Assembly: GCA_963555705.1 (NCBI GenBank)
Contig: OY743183.1
Span: 50,457,466-50,521,465, forward strand
From: Ligustrum vulgare
Taxonomy: Eukaryota > Streptophyta > Magnoliopsida > Lamiales > Oleaceae
Length of the DNA stretch: 64,000 nucleotides
Direction: 5' to 3'
The notes beneath the pieces are model-generated. The model saw nothing but the letters and a program-made list of their open reading frames with translations, was not told the DNA's origin and did not search any database. The translations under genes and the position numbers were made by a program. This document shows, piece by piece, positions 11,459-21,575 of this stretch (position 1 is its first letter; the number at the start of each line of letters is the position of its first letter).

Positions 11459-11772
11459 CAGGATGATTTCCTCCAAATATTCCAAACCCCCAAGTGTCTC
11501 CAAAACTCTTTTGTCCAAGAACGTTCCAGGAAGATATGTAAAGTGGTTTCGATTCCACCGCATCTTGGGCAATGGAGGAGGGATGAGATGTGTCGATGAC
11601 GAAGATTATCCAAGGACGGAACGGCCCTATGGTTTGCAACTAAGTCACTGAATTCGCAGTTTTGGCAAGTACAGGATGATTTCCTCCAAATATTCCAAAC
11701 CCCCAATTGTCTCCAAAAATCTTTTGTCCAAGAACGTTCCAGGAAGATATGTAAAGTGGTTTCGATTCCACC
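11459..11772 (-). pseudogene. LINE zinc-binding reverse-transcriptase tail, duplicated fragment
   Basis: The minus strand reads a zf-RVT-type segment (PRCGGIETTLHIFLERSWTK, then EFWRHLGVWNIW) found after the reverse transcriptase of plant LINEs. A block of about 101 bp occurs twice, at 11459-11559 and 11672-11772, with few differences and a spacing of 213 bp. No other LINE domains are present, so this is a rearranged scrap captured at the right end of element B. Confidence 0.6.
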
Positions 11773-12126
11773 TGTAAAGGTTTGAGTCACCAGAAATCAC
11801 TCCAAATTTATAATCAGAAACAATAATCGCAAGAACACACAGATTTTACCCAAAGGGTCCGGAGGTTCGGCGACCACTTCCAACGCCTACATCCCCCGTT
11901 GAGTCTCCACAAATGTGGATCTGACTCAAGAACTTTATTGATCACGCCAAAATACAGATTACACAACTCACAAGAAGTTCTTCCTCTTTCAACCCTAAAT
12001 CACGCTATACAACAGAATTCCAGAACTGAAAACAATACGTTACAGTACAAATGTCTCTCAATAGAGACTCTGAAAAACAAACGAGATTATATCAAGAAAA
12101 TGTCTCTCAATAGAGACTCTGAAAAA
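11773..12126. repeat. Unassigned LTR-like debris with a 29-bp direct repeat
   Basis: Contains 'gaggttcggcgaccacttccaacgcc'-style text that I associate with plant LTR ends. Two copies of an approximately 29-bp unit (aatgtctctcaatagagact...) lie near 12050 and 12101, each holding a GTCTCT/AGAGAC inverted repeat. No coding capacity is seen. Confidence 0.4.
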
Positions 12127-12186
12127 CATTTAAATTTGAGTTTTGGCAAGGAGAAGGAAATTCTTGGTGCATCGCGACGCGCACCA
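12127..12186 (+). repeat. Extra copy of the B LTR terminus (60 bp)
   Basis: Matches the last 60 bp of LTR1 (5148-5207) at every base I compared, including 'gagaaggaaatt', which LTR2 lacks. It ends GCGCACCA. Confidence 0.85.
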
Positions 12187-13430
12187 TGGTTCTCATTTGG
12201 GGTTTGGGGATTTTTGGTTTAAGCGTAAAAATATGGTGTGAAATATTTTATTCAGTTGTAAAGGGTAGTATTCAAATAGTTTAAAATTTTGGTTTATTTT
12301 ATGTAATTTCCTCTTTTAATTTCTGATTTTATTATTTTGCGTTAAGGGCGTGTTTGGCTTGGTTTGGACCCCTTTTTTGGACATTTTTAGTTCTAATTTT
12401 TGGGAGTATTTATACTCCCACTTTCCTCTTCACAAATATCACAATTTTCCTCTTCGAACCCTAGCCTCTATATCTCTTTTCTCCTTCTTCTTCATTTTAT
12501 TTTCTTTGTTTTTCCTTTAGTTTTTGATTTCAAGTTGCTAGCACCCATTGGATCAAAGAAGCAAGAAGTAAAGTGGAAATACAAAACAAAGTTCAAAGAA
12601 TTCTTGGAGCAAAAAATCAAAGGAATTGTTGTATTTCATTTATCTTATATTTTTATCTTTAATTTCTATACTTTGTGATGTATTTTCATAAACCTTATCT
12701 TTTGGGCAATATTTATACAATTGGCTAGTTATTTTATGTTGGGATGATTGATGTAGCTTAAGTTAATTTAAGACTTAATTTAAGTAATTTTAATGTTAGT
12801 TTATTAATTTTTGAGCTTATTTCATGTGTGTTTGTTATTAAGATTATTTCATGTGTTTGATTGATCACCAAATAAATGTTTTGTGAAGTGTATGATAATA
12901 AAGAGTTATTGTGCATTAGAACAAATAACAAATGCTCTAGGTTCTTATTAAGGATATAGATATACCTTAAACCCTAGATGATCCATTGAGCTATTTTCAC
13001 AAAGAGTTAATGCAATTGATTGAGCTTTAATCAACTTAGAGATATAGTAGGTTAAACCAATTGATTATGGTCAATTTCACTCGAGAGAGGTAATTAGCTA
13101 AACTTGAAAAATTGGGTCTAACATTATAGATGCGTAATTTATTAATTTGCATGTGTTGAGAAATTACTTAAGCAAGAGTTAAGTGAAATCATGAATCCCA
13201 ACTATTTTATCTTTCATTTTCCTTATTTTAATTTGGTTTAAAATTAGTTTCTTTAATTTAGAATTATTAAAAATCCAAATTTTAATTGTGTGTTTCAATT
13301 TGTTGTTAGAATTAAATTAATTAAAGTTGTGTAATCTAAAGTAAATATTCATCGTGGGATCGACAATTCGGACTAAAAAAATCCACTTTATTACTTGTAT
13401 GTGGCCCGTGCGCTTGTGGTACACACTATT
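12187..13430 (+). repeat. LTR remnant, probably solo
   Basis: No genes. The last ~250 bp carry 'aatcatgaatcccaactattt', 'cgtgggatcgac' and 'tccactttattacttg', the same phrases as 1-287 and typical of plant LTR 3' ends. It ends near 'cgcttgtggtacaca'. The 5' boundary is not visible, and no partner LTR or primer site follows. Confidence 0.45.
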
Positions 13431-14545
13431 TTAGCCAACAAATCGCAAGCAACATTCAGTGATTCCTACGAATTATGAATGTGCATGTAAATGCACATTT
13501 AAATATCAAATGATTCAAATTAAGTAAAAAAAGAAAAGAAAGAAATAATATTAATGGTCTTACTCCTGAAAATACAGTGCTCGAATATATTGCTTAGATT
13601 GCAGTGTCCCCATGGTTTCAGCCATGTAAGTTAAACATTATCTGCTTTAGTTTTTACCCTAATGGCGCAATCAGACATGGACACATAAACTATTAAACAT
13701 AATCAACTCAACAACGAATTGATCTTACAACCCATTGAGGAACCTAAAAATAATTAAACTAATAAATAGAAATATTATGAAAAATTAAATGGAAGTTATA
13801 AATTTGTGTTAAATAGTCTTATATTATTAATATTTGCAGGATTGATGTATTCAACCATTGCAATATTGTAAGCAAGTCGGTGATGTCGTCAACCGTAACA
13901 CAAATACCTTCCTCGTCCGTATGATGAAACACAGTCACATTTAGAGGGAAATGGAAGTATTCAGTACTAACATGCAATCTAAGGATCAGAGTGTGTAACA
14001 TCTTGCAATCATCACCTAGACATTGTAACGTTGCATCATCAACAAGAGGGGATCGTCAGGTAGATGAGATTTCAAAACTCTGGGCCGTTTTTCCTATATC
14101 GGATTTTTTTTTTTGCCTATTTCGATAACTCTTCTTGCAATTAGGATATTTTTTATCATCATAACATGTCTAATATAAGTTTAAAAGTAATTAATATTGA
14201 AAGAAACTTTTATATAACTAAAAATTATTACCTCTTCTAAAATCACAAAATCTTTAGGCCATTGATTGAAGCTTCCAATAGCTTCTTCTACTGTTGTGTG
14301 GTATTGAGATCACACTGGAAGAAGGGACTCTTCTGTACCACATATAACATCATCAACCAACACATTAACGTGATAGGTCAAGAGTTGGTGATGGTGCACC
14401 ACTGTTTCATATCTGGATGGAAAAATCATCCCTCTCACTACTATTTGATACTCACATTACAACTTATGGCGAGATGACACTGGATTTGCTTCTTCAGTTC
14501 AACATTATTGAAAATCAATGTTAGTCCTTAAAGTTGAAATAACAT
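13431..14545 (-). other. CACTA 3' non-coding region
   Basis: No recognisable coding. A perfect 9-bp inverted repeat (AATGTGCAT / ATGCACATT, four-base loop) lies at 13478-13499, of the kind seen in CACTA subterminal regions. Confidence 0.35.
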
Positions 14546-15019
14546 TCAAAAACTAAATAATTTAACATAAAATAAGTGAAGCCCATCAAATGGATCTGGA
14601 TTAATAGAGTGGCAACTGCTGCGAGTAGGTGATTGGAGATGTGGAGTTATGTCCACCTCAGCATCAATATTTACCCCAATGCATTGGAGGATAGCATCAT
14701 ATCTATGATGCATTCTGTCGTACTTACTCTGCATCTCCGAAAAAGTTTGTTGCCCGACCTACTTGGCGATACCACCCTCCACCTTCTTCTTGATCATCTC
14801 CCTAATGTCATATACTGACCCGACCTCACTCAATCGTTGCTAAAATCATCAGGTCTACCATAAACATCCCTCATCGTGACATAGACACCATACCCCCTGG
14901 CCCAACCAGGATGATCCTCCTTACCAAGGACTTTTAATAAGACATTGTGGTACCTCTTTGGGACAAATGTCCCTTGACTGACTTCCTCAAATTTTTCAAT
15001 CTGTTCCAAAAGAAAATAA

Positions 15020-15183
15020 GCCCCGTTTGGTAGCACTAAAATTTTAGATTTTACTCAAATTCAAAGTCAACATTTAATCTAAACCACACTTTTTATGAGA
15101 CCCACAGTTTTTTAACCACACATCTCATCAATTTTTATCAAAATAAACTAAAAATCTCATTTTTATCAATACCAAACAGGGGC
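15020..15183. mobile_element. Tourist-like MITE (164 bp)
   Basis: Left end GCCCCGTTTGGTA and right end TACCAAACAGGGGC are inverted repeats differing by one base indel. A TAA target duplication flanks both sides (15017-15019 and 15184-15186). TAA/TTA duplications with a G-rich ...TTTGG terminus are the signature of PIF/Harbinger Tourist MITEs. It sits inside the CACTA second ORF. Confidence 0.8.
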
Positions 15184-15950
15184 TAAATATAAGTACTTAA
15201 GTGAACTTTAATTCACAATATGAAAAACTGGGAGGCTATACTTACAGTTTTTTCATATGCCTCCTCGTTTTCTCGTTGGGGATGTAATAAGTTTCATCTT
15301 CTTTTTTCTTTGATCTTGCTCGAACTCAATCCAAAAAAATTTGGATGCTCGTTGTGCAATTGATTTTCCCTATCCTTACTTTTTTCCTTGAAAAAAAAAA
15401 AATCATCACATGTTTTTAGCTTTCAACTTTATAATAAGAAATTAGTAAGAATCATGGCATTACTATTCATGCTTACAATTAAATATACTTTGAAATTCCA
15501 AGTCTCACCTTTTTCTTGAACAACTCACATTACTCTTCCGTCAAGAAATCATATAGTTGAGTAGGTGATGCATATTTTGGGTGCTCATTGTTAATGAAAT
15601 CATGCACTAACATTGTCTTGAAGTCTTTTCATTGCATCCCTGTAACTTCCAAAATAATTCATTTCCTTTTGTCATCGGGTATGCTGAACTTCCTCCAAAA
15701 AGACAACAATAAAATGTGATATTATTAAAAAAAAAAAAAAAAACTACAATCAATTATTAATTGACTATGGATGAAGTAATGTGATACATTGATATCTTCT
15801 TAAAACATGTCCTTAAGCCCTTGATCAATTTTATGTCAATCACTGATATTTATATCCACATGAACAAGGACCAAAGATCATATGTAAGACTTGAAGTTCT
15901 TCTTATATAGTTCGATCGTCCTATTGTGATCATCAAACTCAAATACCTTC

Positions 15951-15951
<1 letters not shown>

Positions 15952-15981
<30 letters not shown>

Positions 15982-15984
15982 CTT

Positions 15985-16013
<29 letters not shown>
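15952..16013 (+). repeat. (CTT)n microsatellite
   Basis: About 20 perfect CTT units. On the minus strand it encodes a run of about 20 lysines in the CACTA second ORF. Confidence 0.95.
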
Positions 16014-16016
<3 letters not shown>

Positions 16017-16255
16017 AAATTGTTGGCTCTCTTGGCTTTTTCTTTTGGCTATTACATCGATCATCAGATAAACTTGAAGAACTGGCCATGACTATGACGA
16101 GACTATCACATACCTGCATATATAACAACACAGATATATATTTATATATAGCAAATTAGTGTTAACAAAACCACAGATGAATATTAATAGTGAATAGAAC
16201 ATCTATAAACAATATTAGAAAGTTATAAGTAGGAATGTAAATGATCTTACACAAT

Positions 16256-19231
16256 TAATAATCACGAACAATGGTCAATCCACAATCCTTCTTCATGATC
16301 TCAACGCATGTAATTTGTTTCAATGTTATCTTCCCTTGAAGTTGCATCCGATTGTATACCGATAGAAAATGGAGGGGTTTCATCAAAGTCATCATAGTCT
16401 TCTTCATCCACCACATCACCAATGCCAACAATACATCTCTTTCCTTAAAGGACAATTAACCAATTAGTATCGCAGGATCAAGAGCATAAAATACATGTTT
16501 CGCTTGTGATGCAAGTATGAATGACTCTTCAAGATAAACCAACCAAACAAAATCTACCAAAGTGAAACCTAATTCATCCTCCCAAATATCTCGTCGATTA
16601 TCAACCTATTTACTTCGAAAGAGAGAAAACTTGAACACATTGTAATCAAATTCCCAAGCATCTTCAATGACACCATAATAAGACATTACAGCATCTATTG
16701 GCCTGGTATCTTTGGCATTGGAAAAATCTCTTAATAATGATACTTGTGTCATTCCACTATTTTGCATTGTACTCTTATCATCTTGACATTTTGTGTAAAA
16801 TGTATACTCATTAATATCACATGCTTCATAGGACCTCACAAGAATTCCAAAGCCGTACGCTAACTACTTTACATTTCAGCAATGCTATTTGACATTTGTG
16901 ACAACTCTTGCATCACTCTATCTTTGAACTATTTTGCAAATGAACGATTATATTGATTAATCACCCACCTTTCAACTTTCGAAGGATTTTACCAGCTTAA
17001 AATAGACACGTGCTCATCCAAATATAGATGAACCTTAGTAAGGTATTGCAAGACGAGGAGGTGTGCTTTGTCTCGAAATTCAACACTGGGTACTATTGTT
17101 TTGCATCCAATCGTACATTTACCTTCGAGTCTTCCCTCGTGATGAGATTTAAGAATACCAGTAGTATCAACACTATCTAATTAACCAGTACAAAATTAAA
17201 TAACTTCCTTAGCAGCATAACCTTCAATAATACTACCTTTAGGTCGAAATTGGTTTCTCACATATCCTTTTATTATACTCATGCATCTCCCAAATAGATA
17301 CATATACTTTAAGAACACCGGACTACAAATTTTAATTTCTCTCACTAAGTGAACAAGTAAGTGCACCATAATGTCAAAAAATGATGGCAGAAAATACATT
17401 TCAAATTGACATATAGTGATAACATCGGCTTGCAAATTATCCAACACCTTCGAATCAATAACTTTACTGCAAATTGCGTTGAAGAAAAAACAAAGTTTTA
17501 TAATGACATTTCTAACATGTTTTGATATTATGACTCGAACTGCAACTCGTAACAAGTGTTGTATTAAGACATAACAATTATGAGACTTCATACCAATCAA
17601 TTTCAAGTCCTTTGACACAAGACTTTTGATACTTGATGAGTATTTACATGGAACCTTAACGAAATTTAGGCACTCAAAAAAACTTGCTTTCTCTTTTCTA
17701 GACAGAGTATAGCAAACTGGGGGGGGGGGGGGTAGATAAGTACTCTTTTCCACTTTTGTAGTGCTAACTTACCCTATCCCCATGTCTAACATGTCTTTTC
17801 TGATTTTGATACCATCTTTCGTCTTTGCTCCAATGTTCAATAATGTTCCGGTGATACTATCACATACATTTTTCTCCACATGCATTACATCAAGACAATG
17901 TTGTACCGGTAAATATTCTTTGCAGCATAGATCCCAAAATATGGATCTCTTCTTCCAAAGACTCTTATAAGGAGACTTAAAATGTTTGACAAATACAAAA
18001 TTAATATTTTTAACTCGTTCATATATCTTATTTCCTGTTAACAACAAGTTGGCTACTCGAGCTTTGGTTTTTCCGTTGAAAAGCTATTTCTTCTTTCAAT
18101 AAAGGTGGTCAGCAAGGAGAAAGATTCGATGACTCACAAACACATTTTTCGTACAGTTTCTCAACCAAAGATCAATCTTGTCTTCTTCCAAAATGAGACA
18201 TGCTTTAACTTCTTTGTTAGTATAACCCGACAAGTTACCATAAGTTGGAAAATCATTTACAGTTGAAAATATCATAGCATGTAAGTTGAAAATCATTTGA
18301 CTATGTGCATCAAACACCATTACACCTTCATTTCACAACATTCTTAAATCTTCAGTTAGTGGCACTAGATAAACATCTATGTCATTTTCCAGATATTTAG
18401 GCCCTGATATTAGCAACGACAACATGATTTACTTGCGCTTCATACATAACAAAGGAAGAAGATTGTAAATTACCAAAAGAAACTTCCAAGTGTTATGTCG
18501 ACTACTCGTGTTACCGTGCGGGTTCATCTCATTTGTACATAGTTCAAGCCTAAGATTCCTATCTTCGCCATCAAATTTAAGAAATATCCTATTAATGTTC
18601 TTCCTTTGAGGAGAATCGGTCTGGTGTCTTAGATTTTCTTCTTCTTTCCTCCCTTTAGCATACCACTACATGTTTTTCGCATCGTTTGCATTGGCAAACA
18701 AGTATTTAAATCTTGGTATTACGGGTAAGTACCATAATACTTTTGCTAGAGGATTTTTCTTATCCTCCCAATTGTCGTTGTCGTCCGTTCGCTTATACCG
18801 CGATGCCCTACACTTTGGACAAAGATGCAAGTCTTTATACTCATTCTGATACAATATATAATCATTTGGACATACATGTATCCTCTTGATCTCCATATCC
18901 ATTGGGCACAACATTTTTTTTGCCTCGTAGATTGAACTATAAAGTTCGTTATCCTTCAGAAGCATCTCTCATAAATGTTCCAATAATCCCGTGAAACTCG
19001 TATCACTCCACTTATTCTGTGTTTTCAAGTTATACAATCTGAACACAATAGACAATTTTGTGAATTTATTACAACTAGAAACAAAGGTTTTTTAGAATCA
19101 TTGAACAAGCTATCGAATGTATGAGGCTTTTCAATGAAACTCTCTTGTATATCATGCATTATTTCATTTATCCAATCATTATCCACATCATTCTCGTCAT
19201 TGTCCATTTTAATCTTATCATTATTGCTCAA
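16256..19231 (-). pseudogene. CACTA TNP2-like transposase remnant
   Basis: The enzyme would cut and join CACTA ends. From 19231 the minus strand reads, in changing frames, the parts expected in order. The start region contains 'KPHTFDSLF'. The 18965-18666 frame reads 'YEAKKMLCPMDMEIKRIHVCPNDYILYQNEY' in style, with CPKCRASRYK and KVLWYLPVIPRFKYLFA. The 18320-18096 frame has a 'FNLHAMIFSTVNDFPTYGNL' segment. The 18047-17769 frame has HCLDVMHVEKNVCDSITGTLL. The 17753-17196 frame carries a DUF4218-like block with LEMYF-type and FFDIMVHLLVHLVREI text. The 16839-16606 frame is a DUF4216-like tail (FYTKCQDDKSTMQNSG). At least five frameshifts or stops separate these blocks, so it is not functional. 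Confidence 0.85.
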
Positions 19232-19570
19232 ATTATTCTCCTCCTGATCACCCTCATCATCAAGGTGCTCATCTTGGGAAGTATATTTTCACCATGCCAT
19301 ATCCATTATGTATAACATTCCTTAAATCCCGGACGAATCAAATGGCTCTTCACTTTCTCAGAGCTACAAAACTTTCTCAGATTCTTACAATTATAACAAT
19401 GACACAAAATTATTTCTTCATGTTTCTTTATTTTGTTTTCTTTAGCACATGTCATAAACTATTCAACCCCTTTCACATATTCATGTGTATTACGTCTCCC
19501 ATACATCCAACTCCGATTCATATCTAACGACCTATATATCAAGATATTCACCATGTATTAGCATTAAAGA

Positions 19571-19575
19571 GTTAG
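19571..19575 (+). repeat. Target-site duplication of G, left
   Basis: GTTAG directly before TGTTAATG; an identical GTTAG lies at 46667-46671. Confidence 0.85.
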
Positions 19576-20981
19576 TGTTAATGTTATATTATTGGCATTT
19601 CCTATTTTTCCACAAATGTGTAATTTAAGAAAACTTAATTTAATTACTAAATACATGTATTTAGTAATTCATTAAGTTTAATTAGATTATGCAAATATTT
19701 TTTGAAGAAAAATATATCCTTTTATTTTTCTAGAAAATCATGTTATTGTTGGAAAGATAATGATCAAGAAATATTGATTTGATTAGGATCATAATCTCAA
19801 AATCTTGATCTTGTTATCTTGTGATTTTGGTAAATTTCGTGATGATTTATTTTATGATTATTCTTGGCACTCAAGCTTATCCTTAGATATGGTAAGTTTC
19901 TTATTGTTATCAAGAATATTTCAATCTTATATTTGCATATGGTAAGATCATCATCTTGATAAAATCGAGCATATTCAAGCTTATCTACATATGGTAAGGT
20001 TTCTTCTTGATAAGGCCGGAAATCTTGGTTGTTGAGTTGGACGAAAATATGATTCTTATGCTTGGTATCCAAGTGTATGTTATGGTAAGATCTTTCATGA
20101 TTATATCCTATTTTATGGTAAGATCTTCCATGATTTATCACTATCCTATTTTATGGTAAGATTTATTCAAGAATAATTATCTTACCTTTCTCTAATTATC
20201 TTTACTGTATTTTGCAGGTATTAGAGCTCTTTTGCAATAAGGAAACTTGAAAGTCAAGTAACTTATTTGCATTTAAATAGAATAAAAACAGGATGTTTTT
20301 CTTGAGAAGTCAAGACGTGTAAAATTCAAAATCCGTGTGATGCTTCACAAATACACGTCCACTACATTCAAGGAGTCAAGAAGCCAAATTTCGTGTGGTG
20401 CACTAATATTAAAGGCTTCAATTGTGTTGTGATTTCGGTACTCTGGGAGGAGGATTCAATCACTTAGAGAAGGAAAGAATTTCAGCGTGAAGATCAAACA
20501 GGAGGTTTGGATAGTGTTCGAACGGGAGTTCGAGGTTGCTGAAAAAGTGTTGTAAATTCAAAGAAAACTACTGAAGAGTGGTGGGACGCCAGCTCACATT
20601 ACATGCCATAGAAGGATTATGGAGTGATCTATTTCTTGGATGTTTGATAAGTCTATACGTAGATTTATCCGATAGTTTAGATTGATCTGTATAAACTCAT
20701 TCCTTATATAGTGATTGGTTTTTGTCCGCAGGATGCGGACCGTGGATTTTCCCTGTTAGGATTTTTCCCACGTTAAGCTCAAATTATTTTGTTCTTATTC
20801 ATTTACAATTCTACACAATTTATTATGTTTATTTACGTTTTACTAACCAGACGAATCTACATCGGAAAGATTCATCTGGTATAGCGCTAAAATATATCTT
20901 AACGATTTACTGTTAATTGGTTACTGTCCAGACTTATCTGTGACAGTCTGTTTATAAAATTTGGACAACTTTAAATTTTCA
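19576..20981 (+). repeat. Element G LTR1 (1.41 kb)
   Basis: Begins TGTTAATG and ends ...AAATTTTCA, two bases before the primer site. Carries about seven copies of TATGGTAAG between about 19885 and 20165, then a TTTTGCAG acceptor-like site near 20217. Confidence 0.9.
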
Positions 20982-20982
20982 A

Positions 20983-20995
20983 TTGGTATCAGAGC
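20983..20995 (+). other. Primer binding site, initiator-Met type
   Basis: TTGGTATCAGAGC follows the LTR end; TGGTATCAGAGC is complementary to the 3' end of plant initiator tRNA-Met. Confidence 0.85.
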
Positions 20996-21031
20996 GGGTT
21001 CACTTTTAGAAAGTGAGATCTGGTTGTCTAT

Positions 21032-21575
21032 ATGGAAAGTTCTGCATCTCTTAGGCCACCTTTGTTAACTGGTAGTAACTATGCATATTGAAAAATTCGT
21101 ATGGAAATTTTTATTCAATCTATTGATGAACGTTGTTGGACATCTGTCCTTGAAGGTTACACAGTACCCACTATCATTGCTGGAGGTGTTGTTACAACTG
21201 TAGGTAGAAGTGCTTATATTGTAGACGGATTAGCTAATTCAAATTGGAATTCTAAGGCACTTAACTCTATTGTCTCCTTGGTTGATCCAGGTCAATTCAG
21301 ACTCATCTCCTCCTTAAGAACCGCCAAAGAAGCATGGGATGCTTTGAGGGTAGCAAACGAAGGAATCAATGCTGTCAAAACCTCCAAACTACAGATGATC
21401 ACTCTAGAGTTTGAACAACTATCTATGGATGAGAAAGAAGACTTCAAAAGCTTCTATTCCAGATTGAGTGATCTCACCAACTCAGCTGAAGCTCTTAGGA
21501 AAACCTACTCAAATGAGCAGATTGTACAAAAAATCCTTAGATCTTTACCAGACAGGTTCCATGCAAAAGTGACAG
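21032..21575 (+). pseudogene. Element G gag, N-terminal part
   Basis: The ATG at 21032 opens MESSASLRPPLLTGSNYAY, then a TGA at 21089-21091 where this gag family normally has tryptophan. The frame continues as a copia UBN2-type gag (IRMEIFIQSIDE, KEAWDALRVANEG, SLPDRFHAKV) to 21575, where element E is inserted. It resumes in register at 30771. The stop makes the first ATG useless. An internal start at 21101 would give a shortened product truncated by E. Confidence 0.85.
21571..21575 (+). repeat. Target-site duplication of E, left
   Basis: GACAG directly before the E LTR; the same GACAG follows the second LTR at 30766-30770. Confidence 0.95.

Larger units (their letters stand above)
3798..12186 (+). 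mobile_element. Element B: Athila-like Ty3/gypsy retrotransposon without reverse transcriptase
   Basis: B has two LTRs starting TGATAAGTGC (3798 and 10021), a tRNA-Asp primer site, one gag-protease reading frame, a long 3' non-coding region and a G-rich polypurine tract. Athila-type elements use tRNA-Asp and have this architecture, but here reverse transcriptase, RNase H and integrase are absent. The element is non-autonomous. The right end is abnormal: LTR2 ends at 11457, then comes LINE and LTR debris, then a second copy of the last 60 bp of the LTR (12127-12186). Flanks 'gggtt' (3793) and 'tggtt' (12187) match at 4 of 5 bases, so 12186 may be the true original end. Confidence 0.85.
14546..16089 (-). 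pseudogene. CACTA second ORF (TNPA-like DNA-binding protein)
   Basis: In CACTA elements a second protein binds the subterminal repeats and helps excision. A plausible start is the ATG at 16089 (MASSSSLSDDRCNSQKKK), followed by a poly-lysine tract encoded by a CTT microsatellite. Further downstream, 15036-14830 reads '...FVPKRYHNVLLKVLGKEDHPGWARGYG', which resembles the conserved plant transposase (Ptta/En-Spm) segment. 14734-14546 continues in another frame. Frameshifts, stops and a MITE at 15020-15183 break the gene. It follows the transposase on the same strand. Confidence 0.55.

Noticed and set aside
3793..11462. Target duplication for B using 11457 as the right end
   Set aside because: gggtt and acagg do not match. 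Using 12186 gives a 4 of 5 match, reported as tentative.
13424..13428. CACTA at 13424 as the left end of the CACTA element
   Set aside because: CACTATTTTAGCC matches the right terminus at only about 9 of 13 bases and the flanking triplets differ (ACA against AAA). It coincides with the end of the LTR remnant, so it is not secure.
15926..16159. Poly-Phe frame on the plus strand
   Set aside because: Translation of the CTT microsatellite; the minus-strand poly-Lys reading belongs to the CACTA second ORF.
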